Assembly (NCBI GenBank): GCA_020746105.1
Contig: CM036620.1
Location: forward strand, 1,426,001-1,490,000
Direction: 5' to 3'
Length of the DNA: 64,000 bases
DNA from: Trogon surrucura
Lineage: Eukaryota > Chordata > Aves > Trogoniformes > Trogonidae
The position numbers and the translations under genes are program-made. This document shows positions 1 through 12,764 of the stretch, piece after piece. How positions within the stretch are numbered: position 1 is the first letter of the stretch; each line of letters begins with the position of its first letter. Under the pieces are notes generated by a model that worked only from the letters and a program-made list of their open reading frames with translations, searched no databases and was not told the origin of the DNA.

Positions 1-1469
1 CAACACTGGAATATGAGGGAACCACGGAGAAACGCTTGGAGATTGGGTACCGGGTTCTATAAAACAGATTATTGGAGTTAGTTCAGCGCTTAAGTAATTG
101 CATAGAACTGAATGACAAAAAAATGAGTACAAGGAGAGCTCTCCAAATCAATCGCACTTTGCAAGAGCTTTCAACTTGAATTCTCCCATCCTTGGTTTTT
201 GTCACAGCAAGAGCAGAGTACCATTGTGAGGGGATTTCTCAGAGGCTGATGAGACGCATTCGGACAGCAACAGGATGAAAGAGAGGCTGCCACAACGAGC
301 AGAGGGACAAAGCACCTAAGATACAAGAAACGAGATTTATTTAGTCGGAGAGAGACGTGTTTGCGGTTTACCAGTACTTTAGGACAGTAAGCAAAAGAAT
401 AAAGGTAATGGGTGGTACAATTGTACGAAAAACATTCAGCAGAATGCCTTCCTCTTTCCAGAATAAAACGAGAGCTCTGCTAGAAACACAGCCCAGGTCT
501 CCGCCCGGAGCCTCCCACGGCTGTGAGTCCTGGAACGAGCTGTGTGCTAGGGGCTTCTCAGTGCTCCCAGCTCCAAGCTGCGGGAAGCAGAGGACTCAAT
601 TTCATGCTCTTCAGCTCTCAGCCTTCGAGCTTGGCACCATCACCAGGTCAGGCCCTTCTGCACTACTGCCATTTCTATTGCTTTTCACTCTTCACCCAGA
701 ACGCCTCCTTAATACTTCACTATTCCCAGGGAAATCTCACCAGCTTTCAGGCACTTGCCTCCTCACTTCCATAATATATAATTTCCCAGCCTCCCGCTTT
801 TTTCTTTCAGTTGGGATTCCATCCTCCAAGCTACTCCAGCTGAAATCTATGAGCTGATAGAGCGGATACACTGCTTGGTCACAGGCAGCTGCACCTGGTA
901 TCAGCCACCTCACTCTGTGTCTTTCTTTATCTAGGAGGACACAGAAGACAAGTTCTGAGATAGAAAAAAAGGTGTCAGACTTGCATCCACTGTGCTTGTG
1001 GATGTTTAAAGTGGAGGAGCGTGAGGGGAAAAGAATTAAAATCTTGTGATGGATTTCTCAGCGCTCCAGACTAACTACCTTTCAGGCTGGCAATGACAAA
1101 AGGTAAAAAAAAAAGTCAGATGAAGTTTCTGCAGAGAACTCCCAAGCATCTAGAAATTTATCCTGATAAAAAAATGTGCATTACTACACTGACATTTGGC
1201 TCTGCTTCCCCTACTCTTCCCCTTGGAAAAGTTACGCATAACTCGGCGCTGGCCCCAGGGTGCTTTAAGGCAGCGCTTTCCTGCTCTCTGTGCAGTGGAA
1301 CCGCGCTGCAGGGTCCATCCTTCTGCATTTAAAAGAACACTCCAGCCTTCAACGCCACCAAGGGAGGCAGCCTGTTTGCTCATGCCGTGTTCAAACAGCC
1401 AGAGAGATATAAAATAACCTTCACAGTAAGGCTGAATCATTTAATCATCAAGTTTTTAATCAAGTAGGC
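1..1469. other. non-coding stretch, no gene recognised
   Basis: Unique-looking sequence with somewhat higher GC than most of the window. The longest open frame (plus strand, 357-857) begins at a non-ATG codon, is rich in Ser, Leu and Phe, and matches no family I recognise. Its length is within what chance gives here. A minus-strand piece around 738-833 is open between an AG and a GTGAG, but its acceptor is mediocre. I see no transposon ends, tandem array or RNA gene. Confidence 0.5.
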
Positions 1470-2085
1470 TACTCGGCTGAGAAGGTGCGTGAAGCTGCTG
1501 GGAACGGGGGAGAAAAACAACACCGAAGACCGCGAAGACACAAACAGCGTCACCTCCAGGTCCATCCCCCCTCCCAGAATCTATCTCCTAACGTTAACCT
1601 GGCGTTGAAATCAATTTCGAAGAGAGTTTAAAGTCTCACCGATGCCATAAAGCTCGTGAAAAGGCATGACCACTTCACCAGCACGCTTCACAGGCGTTGC
1701 TGAACGCCCCCTTGGCCGGTATTGAGTTTTCTTCTCACAAACCAATTTCTGTCAGACTGCAGGGGCAGGCAGGCTACGGCATTCAGGTAACAGTTCCCTT
1801 CCTACCTCAACTTCCCCCCTCTCCTTTCTCTGGAAATGCTTGTTTGATTATTAATTAAGTAGAATTTAACGAACGCCTCTCACACGTGCGCTAGGCGCCA
1901 CTGGAAGCTGCGGATTTGAGGTGGCACCTTGCTGGACTTGCCCACAGGTTGGACCTCTCAGCGCCCGCGTGTGCAGGACATGGGGCGTGGGTGCATCGCC
2001 AGCTCTTCGGAGGCGGCCAACCCGTTCCCACTGCCCCAACGCCAGACAAAGGCATTCAGGGCAAGGGACGGACACGTGACTGTAG
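1470..2085. promoter_or_regulatory. CpG-dense patch (possible orphan CpG island)
   Basis: About 34 CpG dinucleotides can be counted in roughly 615 bases. The AT-rich blocks on either side often show only one or two per 100 bases. Dense spots are 1501-1560, 1681-1735 and 1861-2060. Two E-box-like CACGTG motifs occur, near 1884 and 2074. In birds such patches mark promoters, unmethylated enhancers, or coding exons with constrained codons. A minus-strand exon-like segment (1640-1748) lies inside it, so either reading is possible. No TATA box or clear start region was recognised. That the CpG content is locally high is seen directly; the function is inferred. Confidence 0.45.
1640..1748 (-). other. 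candidate coding exon, minus strand (unconfirmed)
   Basis: Read on the minus strand, a strong pyrimidine-rich acceptor (rich in C and T, ending GTCTGACAG) is followed by 109 bases with one open frame of 36 codons plus one base. The donor is ATCG|GTGAGA. The predicted peptide is basic in its first half (KKTQYRPRGRSATPVKR) and then more mixed (EVVMPFHELYGI). It has six or so CpGs, unlike the neighbouring AT-rich DNA. I do not recognise the protein. A 36-codon open frame between splice-like signals is not rare by chance, so this is only a candidate. Phase would be 0 in and 1 out. Confidence 0.2.
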
Positions 2086-5000
2086 GGATTTGGAAATAAC
2101 CAGAGGTTTTATAAGTCAAGGGTATGTTCATTCTGAGCCATCCTTCCAACTTGAGAAGCGCACAGAGAGCAGTCGGGGACGGCTCACCCACTTGTTTGCA
2201 AATGCTTCCAAGGATGTTAAGATTAAAGGAAATTTATGAGCTGTGGTCTTTGAACCACACAGAAGATGACAACGTGCTGCTGCATGACGTAAAGCCACAA
2301 TACACTGAATTTTAAGGAAAGATGAGGGCTGACACATTGCTTCTTTAGGAGGCCAGAATATTCTGTGGCGCTTGAATGCTTTCTTCCATTTTCTTCCAAG
2401 ACCGATTTTTTTTCCCCCCCCAAAAAGAAAACTGCTGCTTTTCTCACTGTTATGTGTATACTTAGGGGAAAGGTGGGGCTTTTGTGCGCCCTTTTTGATT
2501 TTTTTTCTTTAAATAAAACTGAATCCCTTCATGCATCTCAACAAATGAAAATAATCTATGTCCATAATGACAGGAATCAGCTACTTAGTAAGACCTTAGG
2601 AGTCTTCTGTTCATAGCTCTTGAAATTCAGCCCTGAAAGCCCTACAGGAACACTATAAAACATACAAAATACATGAACGTGCCAAGTTATGACATTTATA
2701 TCCTGATACAGACAAATTTCTCCTGCAAGGTTTGTCATTCAAAACTTGTTTTTTCCTCTGCAGACCCAGCTATTCTCACGATGCTTTATCAAACCATTTC
2801 TAACTTGAGCTTTTCCTCCCCTTCATGCCTTTCACTGGCCAGTTGCGAAAGGTTGCTTGTGAATAGGTATGTGCAATAAAATAATCCTCTGTCCGTGACC
2901 AAACTGATCACCAAGCAACAACAAATGAGCTTTGCCCTTGGAACTCAAAGATGACAATATAAATTTGGGCATTTTTCACCAGGTCAGTTGCTCGTCAAGT
3001 TTTCTTGGAATATTTTATAAAAACCAGCATTATCTTCATTTGGTATTTTTATTTCTGGCCAAAGCCTGTCACCTTCCCTTACATTTCAGCCTGTGAGAGA
3101 ATTCTGTCTTTATAAGCAATTAAAAAGATGTTCATGAGCCTGTAAAATCAATTTTAATATGATGCCGATTGAGTCTGCACTTAACAGCTGTGAAGGTGGC
3201 TTCAAGGGTGAACGGTGATTTCATATTTGAAAACCAAAACAAGACAAATAAATAGCACAAAAAGCTGAATTTTTCAAAAAGCAACTCAAAAACGGAAGCA
3301 AATGGCTAGTCAGGGGCCAGTTATGATGAAGATACTTTTATGTACTGACTTGGTGGCCATGAGTAGCTTGAATTAACTTGAATTCTGATGATAGGAGGTA
3401 ACTGGAAAGGCAAGAAAAAGCAGATGGGCGACCCAAGTCATCACGGTAACGGTACGTACTGCACACAGAGAGCGGAAGACCACAAACATTGATCTAAAAT
3501 ATTTCAGTATTCGCAGGGGTGGCCTGAACATGCAGAAATTTTAAATGCAGACAGATAAAAAAGAGTGAAGTACGTGGCCTTTGTTATTCTACGATGAAAA
3601 CGCGCATGGAAACTCTCACACAATTGTAAGAGTTCAAACACAACCTGGCTGTAGCACAGGATTGAAAGCTTCGATGGAATTTTTTCTTCTGTGTTGCACG
3701 TCAAAGTGGGCTGGATTATCATCATTCTCTCTCTGAAGAGAGAGATTGCAGAATTTATCAGAGACCCTGGTGTTCGGCACGTTTTCAAGTGAGCTGAGAA
3801 AAGGAGTGAAGAGTGTGATGACAAACTTTCAGGATCCTGCCGTTATTCATGGTGGTAAAGACAGGAAGTGACTGCGAAGAGCTGCAGAAAAACCTTGCAA
3901 CCAAGCAACCGAGGGAGACAATGGCAGCTGAACTTCAAGAAGGATAGTCGCAAAATGTTGCACAGGGGAAAAAAAAAAATAAATCATTTTACGCACACAG
4001 CGATAAGCCAACCACTAATAGGTGGGAAGAGGAAGCTCAGGTCGCTACAGATAGCGCTGTGGAAACATCAATCCAACACCCAGGAGTGCAAAACCAGAGA
4101 AGTCAACATCAGCAATTGCTGCAAAAGGAACAGAAAAGCCAACAAAAATCACATTATCCCATTGTGCAAATTCAGCGTGCTGGTACACCTTTAAAGCTAC
4201 CCGCAGTCTCAGGCGCTCCCTTGCAGGCAGAGTAATTCAGCTCTTCCTAAACTTGAAGCCAAAGTGATTATTAGCAGCTCTACTTGCACTGCTGCTGTAG
4301 AATAGAGGGAAAATAAAAAAAAAAAAAGGAAAATTTTAGAACATCTTGTAGTTTTATGGATGGCTGTTTGCCACAGGGTGGTGCCTTCCGATTGTGATAA
4401 GGGAAAAAAAAAGCTTTTAAGCCTAAGGATTTAATGTCTAAAACCTGCACATGGATTTACTAATTGGTAACCAACAAGGGAGAACTACTGTAACAACCCT
4501 AATTCACTAAAGAGATACTAAAAAGAACCTAATAAACCACTCAGTGCAAATTTTTCATGTAATTAATCCAACAGAACATGGAATTTATGGAAAAATCTCA
4601 TTTAGAAATGACTACTAATCTAACATTTTGTTTCTCTCCTAGCTTATATTGGTTAACCTCTGGAGAAGAGGTTAACCTGAAGCTGGAGAAGATAATCAGT
4701 CCTTGGGCCTGCCGGGAACAACTATAAAGAACTTAACTAGGAAACCACCAGACCAGAAATCAGGAACTGTTTGGACCTAGTACTGCTGGGAATGAATTAA
4801 CAGTATGTCAATACAAAGGTACTGAATCCCAGGAAACGAGGTTTTCAGGAATTAACAAAGCAGTCAGCTTGCAATGACAATTATTTTTCTTTTTAAATAA
4901 GAACTGGAATAGAACAACACAGATTACAGCGTAAACCCCTTTAAAGTGGTGTCACTCGGTGGCAGAAATAACTGACTTGTGCTGCAAAATATGTTATTAA

Positions 5001-5895
5001 AGAAGAAAATATGAAATGAGTAAGCAAATTATATGGGAAAGTCAGACCACAAGGCTTTCAGATCACAGCAGGAAATGTACAATTATCTATCTGCTGCTTT
5101 GGAGAAAAGAAGAAAAATCTTAATTCCAAGAATTACGCCTTCAGCACTTGAGGATGTGGAGTTTAAATTAACGCTGCACAGCATTTTCAGTCTGGTCCCA
5201 CCGGCCTTCATCAGCCTGGTTAAGCTGAATGCACAGAGCAAAGATGATTCTTCAGCGTCGCTGCCAGAAATACGCTTATCTGAATAACATTACCCCCCAG
5301 GAGCAAATTAAATTCATCTCCCACCCCCCTCACAACAAATTGTACTACATATTTGCACATAATTACGTGTCCGTAATATATCATTGGTTTAGTGCTGACA
5401 TCTGAGCTACGGTAAATTATTTCTACTGGAAAAATCAAGCTGAAACTTCAGTGCTTGGTGAAAAGTTGCAAAGCTTTTTTAAGCCCAAGAGGAAGCTTTT
5501 ATTAATAATCCTAGTCCTGAGAAGCCAGCACTGGTAACTGCAACGTGGAGGAGACCGTCGGGGACAGTTCGCACATTTGATCTCACACAACACAGAAACA
5601 CTGCCTAGAAATATTCTGTATATGCAGACAATGAAAACTACATGTCTGCCATTTCCAAGAAGTCACATTTGGACTCAGGACAAAGGGAAGATTTTACAAA
5701 CTGTGCAGGAAGCACTTAGCACATCCCAGAGAAAGGACTCAAGTCCTTAGGTGACCACGCTGGCATCATTCAAGAAGGTCAGATTTGCTCCTGAGGGCGA
5801 GGAAAGAAGTTTTGGGTTTGTTTGTTTTTGAAGAGTGTGCTGAGGCTGGGGGAAAGCCCTGAGAAGATGGTCTGGAGCTCTAAGACTGGCAATTC
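2086..5895. other. non-coding stretch, no gene recognised
   Basis: AT-rich unique DNA with short A and T runs. Short open frames on both strands (for example plus 3868-4194 and 5033-5287, minus 3504-3824) show no recognisable domain and no consistent splice context. One clear local structure, the inverted repeat at 4651-4677, is listed separately. I see no transposon termini or tandem arrays. Confidence 0.5.
4651..4677. repeat. perfect 10-bp inverted repeat with 7-nt loop
   Basis: GGTTAACCTC (4651-4660) and GAGGTTAACC (4668-4677) are exact reverse complements separated by TGGAGAA. Each arm also contains the self-palindrome GGTTAACC. The single strand would fold into a 10-bp stem with a 7-base loop. 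This could be a paired binding site or a chance hairpin. Confidence 0.8.
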
Positions 5896-6105
5896 ACAGA
5901 ATCACAGAACTGCTGAGGCTGGAAAAGACCTCTGAGATCATCAAGTCCAGCCTATGACTCTACAGCATCGTAACGGCCAGACCACGGCACTAAGTGCCAC
6001 ATCCAGCCTCTCCTTAAACCTCTCCAGGGACGGTGACTCCACCACTTGCCTGGACAGAGCATCCCAGTGCCTGAGCACCCTCTCCGCGAGGAAGGGCTGC
6101 CTGAG
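5896..6105 (-). mobile_element. CR1 LINE fragment, 3' part, antisense
   Basis: The plus strand begins ACAGAATCACAGAACTGCTGAGGC, then GGCTGGAAAAGACCTCTGAGATCATCAAGTCCAGCC. This is the reverse complement of the well-known avian CR1 3' end (the GACTTGATGATCTC...TTCCAGCC region ending in ATTCTGTGATTCTG-like repeats). Similarity continues through CCTCTCCAGGGACGGTGACTCCACCAC and CCTGGACAGAGCATCCCAGTGCCTGA to about 6105, where it fades. About 210 bases of the 3' part remain and the 5' part is missing, the usual outcome of target-primed reverse transcription. No coding region survives as a full frame. Many CpGs are retained (for example near 5970 and 6030), which suggests a copy that is not extremely old. 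Subfamily not assigned. Confidence 0.9.
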
Positions 6106-9100
6106 ATCCTGAGATTCATTGTGGGTTGCCTGCCTTTGGACCAACAACTGCAGCTCCTGCCGTTACTTGATTCTCCAGTCTTGTTTGCAATAAAACAACA
6201 TCAGCAATCATCGTGCCACATCCCAGGACAACCAACCACGACCTAGTTCCAAGGCGCTCGTTATCACAACTTGATCTTCCTTTAAGCAAAGGAAATGTTT
6301 CTCTCTCAAGAGCCCACTTAAGGAAAACATCCCTGAAGAAGCTGGCTAACCTGGCTTTCGAGAAAGAATAAAGACTGTGCTGTAAACATCGGGTCACTGA
6401 ACTCTGTCAGATGGTAACGTACAATCCAGCGTAGAGTTGGGAGTCTAAATGCATAAGGTAACAGTAGCGGGGCGAAACCTAAGTGCACACACACACAAAA
6501 CCCCATGTTAAGGACTACTTAAACTGATTTTCTCAAATCAATTGAGACCTTCCCTCCTGAACAACATTGCTCAGTCGGGGAGTAAGGTAACCCAGCTTTC
6601 GGCTATTCTCCTCTTTCCATTCTGTCTTTCCACTGCATCCCAAGAGAAGCCAGTTGTGATGTGAACAAAGCACTACAGAGGATACCGAGAAAATCAGAAT
6701 TCTTTTTCCTTTTAACTTAAACAGATTCTTGTTTATGAAATAAAAAATGAAGATATATTAGAGATATCCTACACTTCATAAAACCAAAATATTAGCATAA
6801 AACTATTAGTTTAATAAAAGTAAATAGGGTAATAATTTGCTATAAAAATACCTAATAAGTGGAAATCTGTGGATAATAGTGTTTCTTCAGTAAAACATTA
6901 TGGTAACAAAAAGTCAGCAACAAGCTGAAGAAAACTGTTTAAATCAGCACGAGAACAGAGTGACGGCAGATGGTGAAAAGAAGACAAAATGCCTACTCGG
7001 TGAACTCAACTTTGATGTTTTAAGCTTCCATAATCAATGCCACCTTTAGTCCACTAATCAAAGATATACACACAGAGAAGCACTCTAGTAAATTATACAT
7101 ACATCTTTCCTTGACCTACTTCTGTTCCACCTCATTACAAGGGACTGCTTTCCCCTGTAGTTCCCTCTGGCTAGGTACAAGAGTGTCACTGCCTTCTGGC
7201 TAGGTGATAATTAAATCCATTAAGTGACTGACAAAGAGGTGGGAAAGAAACTATTTCATGCTTATTCAAAAGGGAGTGGCTCAATTAACACTTCACTTAG
7301 GATCTTGGCTTTTCAAATCTTACCTTAAGTTCAAAATATTTCTGAACGTTTCATTTCTCCCTGTGTGTGCCCTGGTTAGTTGGGGGATTCCTTGCAGGTC
7401 TCGAACAGGAACCTGTACTCAGAAAAAGTCAGAACACAAAGCAGCAGCTGAAAAAAGGTCAATTAGCACCCAAGAGGAGAACTGGTTTAATTGTTCAGAA
7501 AAACAACAAAAAAATTAGAGGTTGCAGTTCCCTTTGAGCCAGAGATCTTGGACACATTGCTGAAGTAAGAGCAAGTGTCTTTATCCTCAGACAGAAATAC
7601 CTACGATTTGATCCAAAGCCCACTGTTTGGACTAAGAAAAAACTCTAGTCGGGACACTGAAATACCTTGGACAAATGAGATACAAATACGCACCCTCAAA
7701 GGCTCCCAGTTCAGCCCAGCCTGACAGCTGGGTTGAAAACTGCGGAACCATTTTATCGACCTCGGCGGTTCACACGCAGCGGAAACAAGCAATCCTACAG
7801 GACACTGTGTTTCTGTAAATCAAGGCCAGATTCAAATTCTCCTTAATGCTCTTTCTTAGCCTTGGAATTACTCCAGAACTGCTGCAGGCAGACTGTTCTG
7901 TGAGCAGTGGATTCCTTTAGCCGTTTTCATTTGATTTATTTCACGCGGCTCAAGGTAAGATGACCAGACTTTTACGATGACAGAATACGATATAATAACT
8001 TAGGGAGACAGTAACGCACCATCACACTCAGCTACTGAACTTGTGTCCAGAAACTCCGGGAAGAGCAGTCTGTACTGAGGCCGTACCACACACATACGCC
8101 TCCACAAAATGTAGATGCAAGTGAGTTGCACCAGAGTTGCCACAGGTTTTGAGATGGTTTTGCCAAACCAGGCTGAACACTTCACTGATAACTTACCATC
8201 ATCGTATTTCTTGCTAATACTGGAGTCTTGTTTTAGATCTACCCTGAATTTAATAAGCATCCAGAGGGATTTCCAGGGCAGAAAGGTACACAGCAAGACT
8301 TCAGACCAGGCTTAAGCATTTCTAATTTTTTTTTCCAAGTATGGTCGTCTCCATCCCCAAAGTACAGCTTTCCAATAAAGATAAAAACCTCATTTTTGTC
8401 AAGGAGGTGTGTAAATACCTTTAAAATGCATAAGAAGCACGACTGAATTAAATACTCTGTGTACAAGAGAGGGAAAAAATAAACCCAAAGATGTTGTTGC
8501 AATTTTTTTTTTTTTAAAAAAAAACAGTTTCCAGGAGCATCATCAGGGATTTGCATGTATTAGCACTGACCAAGGAGAGAAAGAGCAAGGCAGAAATGGA
8601 GGTTTATCGGTCTAGTCTGTTCTGGTCTCAACACTAAATTACTCTGCTACTGATAAGAAGCAGGTATTAACCACACAGCAATACAGTTCTTCAGACCCTT
8701 AAATTATTCTCACCCGGCAACTTCAAAAGATCACAAATACCAGAGAAATTCTATAAGAATACTGAAAATAGGGACAGGGTGCAATTTTTATTCTTTTCAG
8801 GTTCATTTCTTCTGCTGAAGTTGCTGAAGGACAGAAAATATCAAAGTGGCTACAACCTTGTCAAGAATACATCTGCTCTAATTTAGACTGGTTGCAGCCA
8901 CTCATAAGAGTAAAGATTCAAGAACGTTAACACAAACCTGCAGTTTCAGAAATCCTAACGGCATTCTTCACAGAGGAGCTTTTCTAGTCAGTACAAGTTT
9001 TCAAAAATTCCATTTTCTACCCCTGCTGCCCTCAGTCCAAGAGTTTGAGGGAACAAAAAGAAGAGAGAGAGAAAAAGCGAGTGAGATTTCTGTGTCTCCA

Positions 9101-9441
9101 GCTAAACCCACTATTTTGGAAATCCAGATGTAGCTAATTGAAGTTCAGTATGAACTGCCCTTTCCCCCAAGGACTGCCCGGATTCCCAGTCCACCGCTGG
9201 CCAAGCTTCCCTTTTAGTGCCGCGCTCTGGGCAGTGAGTCCCTCCTGCTGTCGGGAACACATCGCGAGCAGGAGCTCTGAGTGCCACAAAGCTGTCAAAA
9301 ATTCCCAGTAAGAACATAGTCTGAAACACTGAGTTTCTAACGAGTAGCGCATTTCTTCTTCACACAGATCAATCGAAATGTCTTTGTAGCTGCATTGCCT
9401 CATGGAGAGGAAATAAAGAATTACTACAGAACTGAGAAAGT
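6106..9441. other. non-coding stretch, no gene recognised
   Basis: AT-rich unique DNA. It holds a (CA)6 run at 6486-6497 and a short direct repeat of TCTGGCTAGGT at about 7166 and 7195. A tiny minus-strand exon-like segment sits at 8197-8243, with acceptor ATTCAG, donor GTAAGT and 15 open codons. Nothing else is supported. Open frames at 7258-7518 (plus) and 8000-8556 (minus) show no domain that I know. Confidence 0.5.
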
Positions 9442-9720
9442 TTGATTTCTCTGCATCCACCCATGGGCAGAGCTGGAAGCGTCTCCGTCCGAAATCACCG
9501 AGTGACTTACCCACAGTGTTCACATCATAATAAAGCAGAAGGAATTGCAATGGCTTCTCAAGGCCGTCCCATTCCAACGCCTCCGTATTTACTACACGAT
9601 TTTTTACAGAAGGACAATGCTAACAGGTATCCAACAGCAACAGGTGGTCATTGTAAGGTCTGTGGCTCTGATGTTAACAGTTTATACTGTCATTGCTGGG
9701 GAGCAAATTACGTACGGTAA
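9442..9720. other. segment with coding-like signals on both strands (unconfirmed)
   Basis: On the plus strand a 92-codon frame contains an ATG in good context (GCAATGG at about 9549). It encodes a Pro-rich start, GRPIPTPPYLLHDFLQ, and then a Cys-rich tail, CKVCGSDVNSLYCHCWG, and a GTAAAT donor-like motif sits at its end. On the minus strand the same DNA (9511-9619) has an acceptor ending CTGTTAG, 36 open codons including EALEWDGLEKPLQFLLLYYD, and a consensus donor G|GTAAGT. Both cannot easily be coding. CpG density is higher than in the flanks. I recognise neither product. It may be a real exon on one strand, a decayed repeat, or chance. Confidence 0.2.
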
Positions 9721-12700
9721 ATCTGCACGCTGAATTTCATAGCACCTGTCATTTTGTGCTTGCTTACTCACTGACATAGTGCAGCTCTGCATCTTTCATC
9801 CATTTACACTTCACCACTGTCTGGGACATCTTAATTACTGAGATTTTAGCCATATCACATCCAGAAATAAAAGACCTATACGCATTTCACCGTTCACCAC
9901 TGCTTTCCCCAAGAATTACGGGTCAAAGTTCTGATAAAGTGAGCACAGATTGTTGTTTTGAAATACAAAAATCAAAGGGCAGCCAGAAGCAAGAGCACTG
10001 TTTCTATCACAGAAGTGGGCAGCAATCTTTAATCAAATACTAGAGCAACATTTGCACGTGAATAAATAAGTCTGGAAGAAGCCTCTTACCTGATATTAAC
10101 AGCGAATAACATGTCAGGGGACTCCTGCATTTCCTTAACTGTTAGTTCTTGAAAGACATTATTCAGGTGTTGGTACGCTTCATTCAATTTTAAATACAGC
10201 AAAGACCTTTTGATAACACTTCTCAGTTCACATTAACTATATTTTTAAAAATAAAATGAAATTACAGACTACAGTAATCACTACTAGGCAATTTGTTTCC
10301 CCTCTCCTGGCCCCTTTTAATCAAGGGGTCACTCATTATAACAACACTAATCACCTGAAACACAACACTCCATCTTGGATCTGATATCCAGCACATTACA
10401 GGTCTCCATAGTTATCTTAAATGCTTTTAAAATGATGAATATTACACAGATAATTTGTATTCCAGCTATACTGAGTCCCCTGACACCTCCACTTGGAGAT
10501 GATACTGCCTGATCTAACTATTTGAGACTTGCACTCTCTTGCTCCGATTATTTGTCTTTGCTTTCTTCCAAGTCCAACCTCTTGCTACAAAACTGTTTCT
10601 TTATAGGCTTGATTATCCTCTCTCATCTGCTCACCCAAATAATTCTTCATTCAGAAACGTGGGAATGCTGACAGGCCTATGTCAACTGTTTTCTGCTCAG
10701 GTTAAGCAAGAGCGAAGAGATAAAATTACAAGCCTGAGACAATAAGATGAAAAGTCCATCTTGTAAAACAATTTTTTAAAAAAACATATAGGAAAAAAAA
10801 ATCGGTTTCAGAGACACCGGAATTATGTTTACTTCATGCTCCACAATTTGTTCATCAAAACGAACGGGATTAGGAGAGGAATCAATACAGAACGGTGTCA
10901 TCTGATGTGCCCACAGCACCTAAACATTTTAGATTGTCCCATGTGAAACCTGCGAGACTGAAGCACGCGGGTATCCTGCGCAGTCCAGGGCTCTCGGTTG
11001 CCAGCGGAGGATGCTACGTTCCTGAAGACATGCCTAGAGCACGGATTCCTACCAATTCTCATAGCATAAGCTTTCCCCTTCTGTTTCTGTGATACCACCT
11101 CTAGCTCTCCTTTAATCAAACTAGTGAATATTTCATGAATTCACACTCAGGGAGGAGCTCTCAAAGAATGCTGATTCACTTTCACGTTGAGAAAACGAGA
11201 TGGCTCTAAAAGATTTTAAGTCTGGTTACCAGTCGGATAAACTAACCAACGAGCTGATGTTATTTTATTTCTGATGGTTCTGTTCAGAATAATTTTTGGG
11301 GACATCTTTGTTCTTCTTGAAGAAGAATTCAAAGGATATACTCACTGACATACTATGAAGGATGAAGCTTTTGTATCTACTTTTTATCATTTGTCACGTC
11401 GGAAGCGTTTTCCTTTGGCTCTGGAGCAGGCACCGGTTCCAGCTCAGCCCCAGCTCCGCTGCTGCAGCCAGAGGAACCTTCTAGGCCAGTAGAAAAGCCT
11501 CAGCTCTTTAAAATTTGAGCTGAGTAGTGAGAAGAATTTAAACCCATAATTCAAATCTACGTCCCCTCCATCAGACACCCAACAGGTGCATCCTGCACAT
11601 GGACCCCGGCTGAAGTATTCAGCAAGAAACAAGTTAGGTCAGAGTCTTTTTGGGGCTGGGAGTGTGGAGCTGGCACTCATGTTCAGTTGTGCTTTACAAG
11701 GGGATTACTGGAGTCAGCACTACCCACACAGCTCTGCCACACCGAGAAATGGTCCTGAATGGATCCAACAGGTATGTTTGCTTGTTGGAAAGAAGTACCA
11801 AACAAATACAGGCATTTTTAAAGAAGCACTTAGGACTACAAACAATCCTTAAATCACTTTTTTCTCATAAAAACCTTCTTGAGCTGCATCACAAAGCGCC
11901 TCTCTTAGTTATTTCTCTCTGCCCTCTCCTGAGCTAGCTCGTCTGCACTGGCCACACAAACCCAGCAATCACCAATTCGAAGAGATTAGAAACACTTCTT
12001 TAAAACTCTTATTTTTTTCTTTCACGCTCCGATAACCTCATCCCATAACAAATGGAAACAACTCAGCCTACAATACTCCCACTCAAAGTTTTAAAAACAG
12101 CAAATACTATACAAAAAATATGAATGGGGAAGTAGGCAAGAGCTAAATAAACAATTTCAGTGTCAGGCCACCTTTATATTATGCAGAACATGTGACTGAG
12201 AGCACAGCTTGGCTATTGAGATAATGTCTTTCTCAAAGCTACGTCCTGGTTATCCAACTGGACCTTCTGAGATGATGTCCGAGTTGCAGACCCATTTCCA
12301 AAAATGAATGGCTGAGTTGCCGCCCTTGTACTAAACACACCGAAATCCTCCCTTGCCTACTACAAAGGGAGAAATGCTTTTCTCCGGAGGATAACAAGGA
12401 AATGAAGGGAAAGGGTTGTGGGCAGAATGAAAGGCAAAGATGGCAGGAGAAAGGGACAGATGAAAACTGCCTCCTTGGAGAAGCTCTGCTGTCAGATTCG
12501 GGTAACAACCCTGCCAGCACAGCCATACACAGGGTGCTTTTCCAGAGCAGAAAGAGCTGGAAAAAAAATTACCCAAAAATCTGTTTGCAACTGGCCCGAG
12601 ATTTTCTGGGATGTAGCAGGAAGGGCAGCTCATTCTTACAGAAGAAGCTACTCTTGCATCCATTCCTCATTTCAATAAGAAACGGCATTCCTGCTAGACA

Positions 12701-12764
12701 GACAGGGCATGCTAATCACCACGTAATCTTAGAGTTTTCCACATATCATTGACTTGAAATGACA

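Noticed and set aside
357-857. The longest open frame of the window (plus strand, 166 codons)
   Set aside because: It starts at a non-ATG codon, has no recognisable domain or biased codon pattern, and its length is within what chance gives in 64 kb.
5941-6397. Open frames over and beside the antisense CR1 copy
   Set aside because: They read CR1 3' sequence on the wrong strand or adjoining unique DNA and show no host domain.
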